From: Rhodamnia argentea
Taxonomy: Eukaryota > Streptophyta > Magnoliopsida > Myrtales > Myrtaceae
Assembly: GCF_020921035.1 (NCBI RefSeq)
Contig: NC_063153.1
Coordinates: 10,044,001-10,108,000 of the forward strand
DNA length: 64,000 nucleotides
Direction of reading: 5' to 3'
A program made the translations under genes and the position numbers. Positions 37,463-64,000 of the stretch are shown here, piece by piece. The notes under the pieces were generated by a model that saw nothing but the letters and a program-made list of their open reading frames with translations, searched no databases and had not been told where the DNA came from. Numbering within the stretch: position 1 is the stretch's first letter; every line of letters begins with the position of its first letter.

Positions 37463-37889
37463 AAAACGATTGTCATTGATGATCCAAGTATATGTGAATG
37501 TCACATCAAGTTATCATTTAACTTTTGGTTGTTTCGAGATCATTATAGATGTGAGTTTTAAGAGTTTTGCTTATGTTATGATGTATGTCATCATTGTGAA
37601 AATTGCAAGATAATATTGAGTGGGCAAAATTCAAAAATGGATTTTCTCAATATCTGAGCTGTGTATTGTATTTGGTGATACATATGCCACTAGGCAGCAT
37701 GTGGCAGGAAATGTCTAAGATTTGATGGTGTTGGGGAAAGATGACAATGGTGGTGGCCATGTAGACAAGTGATCCGAGGGCTTCATTGATGAGGGAGTCT
37801 TTAGAAATGGACAACATAATTTGGATATGACTCCAAATACCAAGAGGAGAAGAAAGATTAATGCATTTGATATTGCTACAACCTACAGA

Positions 37890-38246
37890 GTCTTACAAAA
37901 GATGATGAAATCTAGGGCAAGTTAGGTGAGTGACTCTGCCTCCACCTCACCGGTTACATCACCACTTGTAGACGCCTTCTTCATATATGCTGTGATTGCT
38001 GTTGCAAAGTCTTACAAAAGATGATGAAATCTACTGCAAGTTAGGTGAGTGACTCTGCCTCCACCTCACTGGTTACATCACCACTTGTAGATGCCTTCTT
38101 CATATATGCTGTGATTGCTGTTGCAAAGTCTTACAAAAGATGATGAAATCTACCGCAAGTCGGGTGAGTGACTCTGCCTCCACCTCCCTGGTTACATCAC
38201 CACTTGTAGACGCCTTCTCCATATATGCTGTGATTGCTGTCTTATG
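37890..38246. repeat. Three tandem copies of a 119-bp unit
   Basis: Units start at about 37890, 38009 and 38128 with GTCTTACAAAAGATGATGAA and run through GTGACTCTGCCTCCACCTC, ACATCACCACTTGTAGA and ATATGCTGTGATTGCTGT. Copies differ by only a few substitutions. The period is not a multiple of three and each unit has stops in the likely frame, so it is not an in-frame protein repeat. It lies just upstream of the PIF/Harbinger pseudogene and may be part of that element's first open reading frame. Confidence 0.95.
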
Positions 38247-38729
38247 TAGATCCTTACAACAAAGTAGTGGAATGAGCATACGTTAGTGTTACATGGAGGA
38301 AGACTTTCATCCAAACTCCAACCGAAAGGAGAAATGGACTTCTCTAATGTCTTTAGTAGACGTTGAAAAAATGTACTAGAGATTTTTATATTAGTTTCAT
38401 TTTACTCTATGACTTATGTTATGTTGTTATTTGATTTTTAAAGACATTTATGTTGACTCTTTTATTTGTGTGGTGGCATAGGTACAATGGATTGTATGGG
38501 ATTTTTATACTTGTTTTGCTTTTACTCTACGACTTTATGCTTTTGGTTGTTATTGGGTTTTTCTTCAAGATATCTATATTAATGTTCTTGTATTTGTGTG
38601 ATGACATAGGTACTATAGAAGGTGGACAAAATAGTGTGTTTAATGGGTAGCTAAAACTAGCTGAGCATTGCTTGAAGAAGTTTGAAATTGACATAATAAT
38701 AACATAGTTGTGCGCTGTTGTGATGGACA

Positions 38730-39906
38730 TATCCATGCATACGAAAGAACTTATTAAGGACAGTCAATTGTTAGGATCCTAATGGATAAGGGAGATTCTT
38801 TGTGGACATTCAAATAAAATATATGAAGCATTCGGGTTGGAGATACATGTTTTTCTGAATATATGTGATTTAATGAGGGCAAGAGGTTTGTTGAAATATA
38901 GTTGGTGTATTAGGGTAGATGAGCAAGTTGGGATCTTCTTATTTTGGTTGGTCATGGTAACTCCATTAGAGGTTTATGTGAGAGATTCCAGCATTTGGGG
39001 GAAACAATCAGCAAGTATTTCACCATAGTCTTGAAAGCATTTCTCAATCTTTTTAAAAGAGGTTATCGGACTACCTTCATTTGATGTTGTCCTAGAGGGG
39101 ATTCTTACGGATCCTAACCATAAACATTGCTTCAGGATATGGTTTTCATAACGATGTTACACCATCAAATACATGTAGTTGATAATCTTATATAATACTA
39201 GACTTTCATGAAATCACGGGTGCTATCGATGGCACTTACATTAATGCTTTCGTCCTTGTGTCGAACGAAATCCCATATAGATGCAGGAAAGGGACTACCA
39301 CCTAGAACATGATGTGCGTTTGCTCATTTGATATGAAGCTTACTTTCATGTATGTTGGGGTAGGAAACATCTGCCAACGATTGTCAAGTCCTCTCGGCAG
39401 CACTCGAGACTCCTCGACTATAATTACCTTGACCACCACTAGGTATTTGCTTTGTTTATAAGGAATAATTTTCTTTATGATTGTATTGCCATTGCATATC
39501 ATGACAAATTTATATATATATTCCTGGTTATAGGCAACTACTACGTGGTAAATTTTGGTTATGCAGCACTTTCGAGATTTTTCACTCCATTTAAAAGTAA
39601 ATGGTATCATTTGAATGATTATAAGGGTAGAGATAGACGACTCAAAATAGCACAATATTCTACCATGGACACTCTTCACTAATGAATGTCATTGAGAGGT
39701 CATTTGGGGCATTAAAGAACCGTTTCTCCATTTTGAGACATATGCCTCCATTTAAAGTTCGAAAGCAAGCATTTATTGTAATTGCATGTTGTGCTATCCA
39801 TAATTACATTCGTGGCCAAGACAATATGGATAAATTTTTTTCCCTATATGGAGGTTCGAAGTACCCATTTGTATCTATACTAGAAGATGTTGCATATGAT
39901 ATATGA
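38730..39906 (+). pseudogene. PIF/Harbinger-type transposase remnant
   Basis: Broken plus-strand frames resemble the DDE_Tnp_4 (ALP1-like) transposase in order: LEIHVFLNICDLMRARGLLK at about 38840, the EEQV-type block VDEQVGIFLFWLV, GAIDGTYINAFV near 39220, and at 39682-39906 a clean stretch ERSFGALKNRFSILRHMPPF with AFIVIACCAIHNYI. Several stops and frameshifts separate these pieces, so the gene is dead. Element ends and the expected 3-bp target duplication were not resolved. ALP1-type host proteins exist in plants, but the breaks exclude a functional one here. Confidence 0.85.
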
Positions 39907-39989
39907 CATGTGGAGGCAGCTGAGATGAAAAATATTGCAAATAAAATGGCAAGGGATCACAATATGCTTGAAATTCCATGAGTTTGTGT

Positions 39990-41377
39990 TTCTGACTTTT
40001 GTAATCTTGTTTTTTTTTAAATACTTTGCAATATTTATGTCCATCGTAGCAAGCAATTTAATTGCAAACTTCGTGGAGCAGTACCATTGAGCTTATATTC
40101 AATTCGTACATACATGATTGGTATCATCATGGAGCATTTCATGGGTTATTCAAACTTCTTTGATAAGCTAAGTTAAGTGCAAATTCGTGGCAACAATTTA
40201 AGTGCATATTGCCTATTAAGCTTATGTTCTTTCTTAAGGATCTTACATATGTCTTCATGCTCCATGAAATACTTAGACTAATTATGGATTATGCATGATT
40301 TGTATTCGTTTTATTAGTAATGCTATATAAGTTGACTTTATAGTGACAAGACGTTATTATTTGACTTAACTGAAAAAAATTGAGAAGAAAAATTGTTCCT
40401 ATGAGCGGTGATTTTGTACAAGTACCAAACGCGTCCTAATTCTCTAAAACTCGTCTAGGGAACATAATTAGAAAAAATCAATCCTGTTGGATCAGAATTG
40501 TTGCCAAATGCACCCTTAGACCAATTTTTTTTGTGACACCAAAAACCTTGAATTTGTATTCGTATGACATATTTATCACCAAACATTTTTTTTATGACAC
40601 CAAAAACTTATCAATTTTTGAGTAATTTTGGTAACTAGGTATAATTAAACTTTAAACCTGTCCTTTTATTTAAAATTTACTAACCATATTTAAAGTTACT
40701 AATTTCTCATAATTATAATGTCACGTTTAAACTTAAAAAGTCACTAAACCCGTGGAGACATCTACATCTTCTTTTTCTCATTATCTTTAGTTGCTTTTAG
40801 AGCAAAATGTTTCATGAAAGACATGTTTGTGCTTTTTTAAAGGGAAAAAGCAATTTTAACTTTTCTATCCAAATAGAAATAACATCAAAATTAAAAAAAT
40901 TTGCAAAAATATTATACCTGAATTTACGCGATAATGTTCGTATATTACGAGAGTTTCGGGTTTCTAGAAATAAAAATAAATCACATGCATTCGACACAAG
41001 ATTTAGATTAAACAAAAAAATCAAAATCTATCCAGACATGTGACTCATTCATGTGATTAATAGGCCTATGAGCAAGAAAATATCTACTAGCATCTGTACC
41101 AATAACCCGATCATGCTTAGTAAGTTTCGTTTTTATATATATATTGAAGTAACTTTAATAAACTTGCATTTGAATAACCTTTTTTTTTTTTTGGGGGGGT
41201 CAGAAAATAACTTGTTTCACAAGTCAAGAGCATTCCAGTTTGGCTATGGCTAGTAAATTGGCCCACGGACCTAAATTTCTTTGGCGGGAACCACATCCTT
41301 GATCGGCAACTTTTGAATTACAGTATTATTTCATATTGCTTGCACCGTATTTATATCGATTATTCGCGTAATTTATG
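39990..41377. other. Intergenic AT-rich DNA, no gene recognised
   Basis: AT-rich sequence with homopolymer runs and short frames of no family. A segment near 40425-40525 ending in TTGCCAAATGCACCC resembles, as an inverse complement, the start of the repeat-like region at about 33485 (GTCTATTTGGTATCGATTC), so both could be ends of one large, nested, decayed element; this is weak. Confidence 0.35.
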
Positions 41378-41820
41378 CGGATCTGTATGGTAAAACTCCG
41401 GAAAAAGTGTTCATGTTCCTAAAGTGTTTTCAGAACACTTTGGAAACAGAAACGTGTATGGTAAAAAATTGTTCTGAGAACACTTTTAAGAAACAAAAAC
41501 ATTTTTGGAGCAAAAATGAAAAACAACAAAAACTTATTTATGAGTTTTGGGACACTTTTTAGAAACAATTTAAGGGCAAGCTTGTGCAAGTCACCACCGC
41601 TCACCATCGTCGGAGAGGAGTTGAAGCGACCGCCGCTGCCGCTCGCCCGGCCGCCACCGGCCGCGGTTGTAGATCCTTTCGTTTGGTGAGAAAAGTGTTT
41701 TTTTTTACTTACCAAATGCGTTTTTGTTCCTAAAAATCGTTATCGGAAATAGAAACAGAAAAAAATGTTTCTATTCTAAAAGTTGTTTCAGGAACAGAGA
41801 AACGTTACCATACGCATCCG
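41378..41820. mobile_element. Possible MITE or gene-capturing element just upstream of TEBICHI
   Basis: The left end CGGATCTGTATGGTAAA and the reverse complement of the right end CGGATGCGTATGGTAAC match at 14 of 17 bases as inverted repeats. The flanks of the element carry repeated GAACACTTT, GAAACAGAAAC and GAAACAAAAAC words; the middle (41575-41680) is GC-rich with GCCGCCACCGGCCGCGG. No target-site duplication is clear. It ends about 240 bases before the TEBICHI start codon, so it may contribute promoter or leader sequence. Confidence 0.5.
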
Positions 41821-42058
41821 TCGAGATTTTTCGGTAAAGATTTCCTCGACCCTTTTGAATTTGCAGGACCCTCCAGTCTCCCCGCTCTCTCTCTCTCTCT
41901 CTTCCATCGCCCAACCGAAACTGCAACAGTCGGCGGCACTCGGCGCTCGGTCGGTCGCTGCGAAAGGTCTTGATGCACCTGAGCGGAGTCGTTTCGAGGA
42001 TCTCACTCCGTCCGAATTAGAGGTTTCTCAGATTGGCGTCGCTTAGCCGTGTTCGGCG

Positions 42059-58820
<16,762 letters not shown>

Positions 58821-61800
58821 GTAAGAAAAGATCTGTACTGTCAATCTACTTCAATATTTCCACTGCCAGCTTCTATCCATTTAAGAATGTCTGGACATTC
58901 TGTCACTGGACAAGAACGGAGATGTGGGTCAATGTCTCTGGGTACAAGACCTGCTTGTTTGGGAGCACTATGAATGCTCCTGTGGGGAGAGTTGGCTCAT
59001 AGGCCAGGCATATCGTTCTTTCCATCATCAGAGAGGCCGATGAAGACAATTCTCCTTGAGTTGGCAAACAACTGCTGCTTCAAAGCAGGCAAGTTCAGGA
59101 GCTCCCACTGGAGAATATGCTGTCCTCCGCTAATTTATGCATGGGTTGCATCTAGAATGAAAATTGGTGGTTAATTCTGCATTGGGATGCTTCTGCAAAT
59201 TGTTTGATTCTAAATGTCCTGGAAAATTGGGTTTGGGTTGCAAGGATGCCAATTTGCAGAGTGACTAGAATTCCAGTGAGGTAATGAGCAGTTCATGAGA
59301 GCCTATATTTTTTAGCTTTTGCCGACTATCGGGGTTAGCTATTGTTTCATCAATTTGTCGTAACAGAAAATCATCTCGCATCAATCAATCAAATTTGTTG
59401 AATAAATTAAATTATTAAGTAGTATTAATCAACTATATGTTGTATTAATTGCAGAAATTAGAGTGTTCAACAATTCAAGTGAGCATGTATAATCCGTAGG
59501 TTTGAGAAGAACGTAAGGAATCAATTTCCAGAGACTGGAATTCCAGTGAGGTAATGAGCAGCTCATGATAGCCTGTACTTCTGAGGTTTTGCCCACCTAT
59601 ATATAACAAGTTGCTATAAATATGATACACACTCTGTCTCACGCACGCAACCTTATGATTTATTTATTGAGTTTGTGGGAATGACACCTTAGCAAATGGC
59701 ATTGATTAATCAAAGGAAAGAATGGAACTAGAAAGTAACGCATTTACACCAATGATTAGTTGGCTTAGAGAAAACCTGGTTTCACTCAACTAGTGAGCTA
59801 TGTGTCACTCTTAATTAATACGGATTTAACGTCTTTTGCCCTTACCACTCAGGGCTGTTGGCAACAGAATTGTTTTCTGAAGATACGTGCATTATTCTCA
59901 TCATTAAGCAGGATAGAAGTGGAAGCTGATTTCATTTGCATGTCCTTTTAGGCATAATTTGTCACGGAGAAAAATACCGGTGCTTTGTGGATGGCCCAGC
60001 AAAGAAGTTGGTGTTTGAAGAACTTTAGATTGAGCTCTGTCTCTGAATCTGATCATGCAGGTTTGGTTCCGTCAATCTTCTTTTGGTTGCCAGTATGGGA
60101 AGCACAGTTTGATTTCCTGCTGTTATCTGTAACTTGTGTTTGAAGAGCCATTATAATCCAGGAATGATTACCAACCGCACCGAACAAAAGGGAAAAGGGG
60201 AAGGAAAGAAAAAATAATTGAATGAAAGGAAAGAGAACATAATTTTGCCTCCAGTTACTCTTTTATTTATGAAAGTTGGATCGTGGGAGTACATTCCAAT
60301 CACATGTGATGATTATGTAACTAGATCATAATATTATGACTGATTGAAAAAAACATCTTTCAACGCTTCCCTGGATCTGGGGCAAGAAAAGATGGGAATC
60401 AAAATGTGCGTATTTGAGGAAAAATTGGTTTGTCCAGTTGAAGAGGAAATCAAATAAACTTAAGGTGGTTTACATGAAAGAACGGCCTTCAAGATTAGTC
60501 CTGTGAGAAGACTTGACCTTATAATGAGGATGTGGGTCACAAGGGCTGCCAAAGACATAAGAGAACGTGGATTGAGACCATAACATTTCTAGCACTCGGA
60601 TGTCATGTAAAACTGGACACAAGATAACAGTTATCAGAGAAAACCCACTTTTCGACATCATTTGCTAGGATGATAATTGGTTTTTTTTTGTTGGTGTGAA
60701 ACTCAGCAGCTATGCAGATGTGAACACCTTCTAACTTTAATGGAGGTTTTTCTATTTTCAGTTTGCTTTATTTGAGACGAGACAATTTCTGATGATGCCT
60801 TTTAAAGGATTTATAATGGGCTTCTGTGGCTTTAATATATCCGAGAAGTGGACTTTGCTGTATCACTGGAGAAATGGGATATATGCACCCTCCCCAACCG
60901 GACATGGAAATGTTCCAACTCAGATGGAGCATATGAGGAACTGGAAGTTTGAGCAGATACTTGATTAGGTTTCTTCAGTTAATTCCAGATGTTCTTTATT
61001 TCTTCTAATTTTTCCTCTTTTATCGGAAAGTTCACTCTCGCTGTACTCTCTGTTCAGGATTGTTAGTGGTGCAGCAGTTGCAAAGTCTCTGTTGGATGCA
61101 TGCACCAATGTTCTCCTCCCAAGCCACTTGGCTATAACCACCTCCGTCTTCTGGCACAGGCACTTGCGCTTTGGGTTTCTTTCTGTTTCTCGTAACTGAA
61201 GGAGCTCATTGACATGCGCGTAAGCAAAGGAAGTGTACGATGAACACGCGGCCCTTCGAGATGGGTGGCCACCGACCTGAGTTGCATGCTTGACTTATGT
61301 GTAATTTGTAGCTAAGTTTGAGCCGTCAAAGAGTGGTTTGAGGAAATTTGTTAGCACTTGGCATTGCTCTTAACTGTCCTTGGGAATAAACAGCAGTGCT
61401 GGCCTTTTCCGAATTGCAAGAATAATTGTTCCTGGCAATTGGAGCTTTTGTACATGTTTCCTCGTCCCATATTTGTCCTGGTAAAATGTTCAATTGTTCT
61501 GTCTAACTTCGTGTGAGCAAAAAAATATACGTCTTCAATTATTTTTTAGCACAAAGGTGAGGGAGTTTTCTCAACATTGGCCGGAATTGCTAATAAATTG
61601 TTGTGTGAATTGCAAATTCGAAGAAATGAGCAATATTCAACCTCAAAACGGAAAGGCCACACCGATTTACAATTGGATTTGCCTAGTTTTTAGTATACTT
61701 GGCATTAATCAATAAAGAAGAGCAATCTGTGGCTTAGAGGCCGAGGCAACATGCGTCTTCTTGGAAAAATGTTCTTGACAGTAAATTGCGGCAAACATAC

Positions 61801-62578
61801 AAGTTTTTCAAAAACAAAAAACTGTTTCCTTTTCAAAAATATAATTTTGGTAATTGGTGATTTATAAATCTGGATTTGACAATAGCATGCCATTTTACTT
61901 TAGTTCAGTTCCATCCCGAGTATATTTGGAGAAGTCCCTTTCTTGAGCTAGGCCTAAGGGAGAGTCATAAAAGGGGAGAAGTCGAGCAAGGAGAATTTTG
62001 AGATTGCGGGACCATCGCCAGCTCAACTTTAGTATCGAGGATGATTAGAGATGAATTAGTCTCATGAAGACAAGTTCCTAATTTCTTAAAATTTAACCTT
62101 TTTTTTTTTTGCTCAGAACTTAAAATGTAACATTTAGGAAGGTCCTAATAAGAAGCAATCAACACTTATCTCTAGTCAGCTAATTTTCCTATGTATTGGG
62201 ACATCAAGACGCATGGATGGAGCGTGGGGCATCTTGTCATTGGGTTGATGAAGTGATGCAAAGTTCGAGTCAACAAGGCGCGCTACTTGAAACCTAGATT
62301 CCATCCCATAAAGTACTAGAGATATAACTCCATTATGAAAGATAGCATATGAACTAAGCTAAAATCTTATAAAAGTTCGAGAACAATACCGGATTACCTA
62401 ACCCAAAGATGTCTGTCACATATCACAAGTGCACATACACACTGGTCTGTATAACTAGAAGTACATGTATCGCTTATATGAGCTAAGATGGCTCCATACA
62501 TACTTAGGACATGGGCACCCTCCAACCATAGTACATATCAAGAGAGTGACCCCATGTTCTCCCTAACAGCGGGAGTCC
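58821..62578. other. Downstream of TEBICHI: 3' UTR and intergenic DNA
   Basis: Nothing coding is recognised over 3.7 kb. The first few hundred bases are probably TEBICHI 3' UTR. A short direct repeat is annotated separately. Frames at 61494-61715 and 60470-60661 are short and resemble nothing. The end is the 3' flank of the BURP gene. Confidence 0.45.
59263..59600. repeat. Direct repeat of about 65 bp, copies 270 bp apart
   Basis: GACTAGAATTCCAGTGAGGT at 59263 and GACTGGAATTCCAGTGAGGT at 59533 begin two similar stretches that continue through AATGAGCAGYTCATGA, GCCTRTA and TTTTGCC. The copies differ at several positions. The reason for the repeat is unknown; it could be flanks of an insertion or an old duplication. 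Confidence 0.75.
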
Positions 62579-63953
62579 CTAGTTGTGAAACCACACAATG
62601 TGGTCCTCAGGAAGGAAATGGCAAACGGGCACAGTCCCTGGCTTGACCTTGAGCACTTGGAAGGCCAAGTGTTTCGGGTTCCATGCCGACGTGTCGGTGT
62701 GGCAAGCGGCGATGGCCTTGGCCTCCGTCCCATCCGCGCCTTTCATGGGGACCATGTAGAGCCGGGTGGCTTGTGTCTTGTGGCAGTAGAAGACAGCATA
62801 TGCATAGTTCTGCTTGTGGCACACCACTGCTTCATCTGCCGCAACTCTTCTCAATCCTGCTTTGATGGTGAATTTCTCCAACTGGGTCTCTTTGTTCACC
62901 TCTGTGGCGAGAGCCTTGACATTGTTTCCAAGCTCGGACTTGGTGTAATCAATCATGGACTCCAATGAGGTTGCACAGTATTTCTCCTCTCCCTTAATGC
63001 CTGCTTCTTCACACTCCTTGATAGTGTCTTTCATTATTTCGGCTTCTGCTGATCCGGGTTTCACCGAAAAGTGGTCCAGGATGTCGGGTAGCTTGTCGGA
63101 TGAAAACGGCAGGGTTTTAGCTTCTTCGCGGGGCAAGAAAGCCACCGAGTTCGAAGTCTTGGTGAAGTGCAAAGTCATTGTTGTTCCGGGTTTTAGGTCT
63201 TTTTCCAGGAAGAAGAGGGCCACGTTCCGATCATCATGAAGTTGGGTCTCGGATGCGGCGTAGAGGTAGTCGAACGGGTTGGGTGCGGGCTTGACCCCGA
63301 CATAAACGGGCTTGCCCTTGGGACCTGTGTGCACGGCGACTCCTCCTTTGCCAACTCCGACACTGGTCCCCTTCCCTGAGTCGACCCCGACTCCGCCCTT
63401 CCCGACACCAACTGTGGTTCCGCCAGGCTGTCCCTTGCCGGCATGAACGTTCACTCCACCTTTGCCTACGCCAACTGAGGTGCTCTTGTCTTCCATGAAG
63501 TCTGAAGAAATGGTAAGTCAGAAAATTCATGTAAACACAAAGGAGTATTCATTAGAGATGAAACTTCTGCTCTAGGCTAGCATGAAATGATGTCTTACAT
63601 CCGTCAAACAAAAGCTTGGATCTTACCAGTTTCAGCTGTCATATTTTCTGGTAATCCACTGCAAATTAAAGGTACGTACATGTGACTTACAAGCTATTTT
63701 ACTATAAAATGTGCCACGTTTCCAATTTCGATTTCCGTCGGCATCTCGGCGGATGAAAACTAGATGAAGTGCAAATTTTTTGCTCTCTTTTCTACTTGGT
63801 GGTGAAAGATATGGTTCTTTCTCCAGAGTCTGAGCACAAACCTGACTGTTGTTGTAACATGTCCTTGATGGATTTTGGCATTTGGGTGTTGGGTAACGCC
63901 GACTTCCAATACAGTTCTGGAGTTAGAGCTGCATGGGAAGTCACCAGAATCAC
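62579..63953 (-). CDS. RD22-like BURP domain protein (5' exon outside the window)
   Basis: Two minus-strand exons are present: 63842-63953 and 62579-63501; the signal-peptide exon lies beyond position 64000. The visible protein starts at the end of the secretion signal (VILVTSHAALTPELYW), then TQMPKSIKDMLQQQ, then a TxV-type repeat region with three VGVGKGGV units. The BURP domain follows: FFLEKDLKPG, SVAFLPREEA, two Cys before YCATSLESM, and the full histidine-cysteine signature CH-x10-CH-x25-CH-x25-CH ending PVCHFLPEDHIVWF. This is the RD22 subgroup. Members are secreted or cell-wall proteins, often induced by drought, salt and abscisic acid; some BURP proteins are now known to be copper-dependent peptide cyclases, but no core-peptide repeat typical of those is evident here. 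Stress induction cannot be judged because the promoter is off the window. Confidence 0.93.
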
Positions 63954-64000
63954 CTGCACCAAAATTCCACACTCTCTTATAGCTTCTGAAAATGGAAAGA

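Noticed and set aside
33485-40525. One large nested transposon spanning this range
   Set aside because: The end similarity (TTTGGTA/TTGCCAAA words) is short and common; the claim needs genome-wide copies.

Overview
This is nuclear DNA from a flowering plant, a eudicot. Genes are split by GT-AG introns with AT-rich interiors, intergenic DNA is AT-rich and full of degraded DNA transposons, and every recognisable protein is a plant family. Closeness to Arabidopsis proteins suggests a rosid. The GC-rich 'captured' repeats recall Myrtaceae (Eucalyptus-like) genomes, but that is only an impression.

Layout. 1.9-3.4 kb (+): a three-exon gene for a 94-residue coiled-coil protein of unknown function. 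3.6-10.2 kb (-): a complete 13-exon Shaker-type K+ channel subunit, KAT3/AtKC1-like, convergent with the first gene. 10.9-11.5 kb: a foldback element. 12.7 kb: tRNA-Leu(CAA). 14.6-16.5 kb (+): a GET2-like ER receptor subunit for tail-anchored proteins. 17.5-19.1 kb (-): an intronless PPR editing factor (MEF21-like). 20.5-22.3 kb (+): truncated (2-on-2) haemoglobin GLB3. 22.7-25.5 kb: repeats and a LINE RNase H pseudogene. 27.0-27.3 kb (-): a small plant-specific protein. 29.0-32.9 kb (-): a DUF630/DUF632 protein with an N-myristoylation motif. 35.5-40 kb: a dead hAT element with intact target-site duplication, a 3 x 119 bp tandem repeat and a PIF/Harbinger transposase pseudogene. 42.1-58.8 kb (+): a complete 26-exon TEBICHI (DNA polymerase theta) gene, 2187 residues. 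62.6-64 kb (-): an RD22-like BURP protein whose first exon lies beyond the window.

The genes do not form one pathway and there are no operons. KAT3, GET2, GLB3 and TEBICHI occur in the same order as At4g32650, At4g32680, At4g32690 and At4g32700 in Arabidopsis (gene identifiers from memory), so the window is a conserved ancestral block expanded by transposons and by extra genes (tRNA, MEF21, the small protein, DUF632). I assembled exon structures by hand from splice sites, reading frame and family similarity; the phases close exactly in the multi-exon models. I found no clearly new biological system. The most unusual points are a GC-AG intron and an intron-split PIP-box-like motif in TEBICHI, the foldback element, and a recent 131-bp tandem duplication in the GET2 intron.
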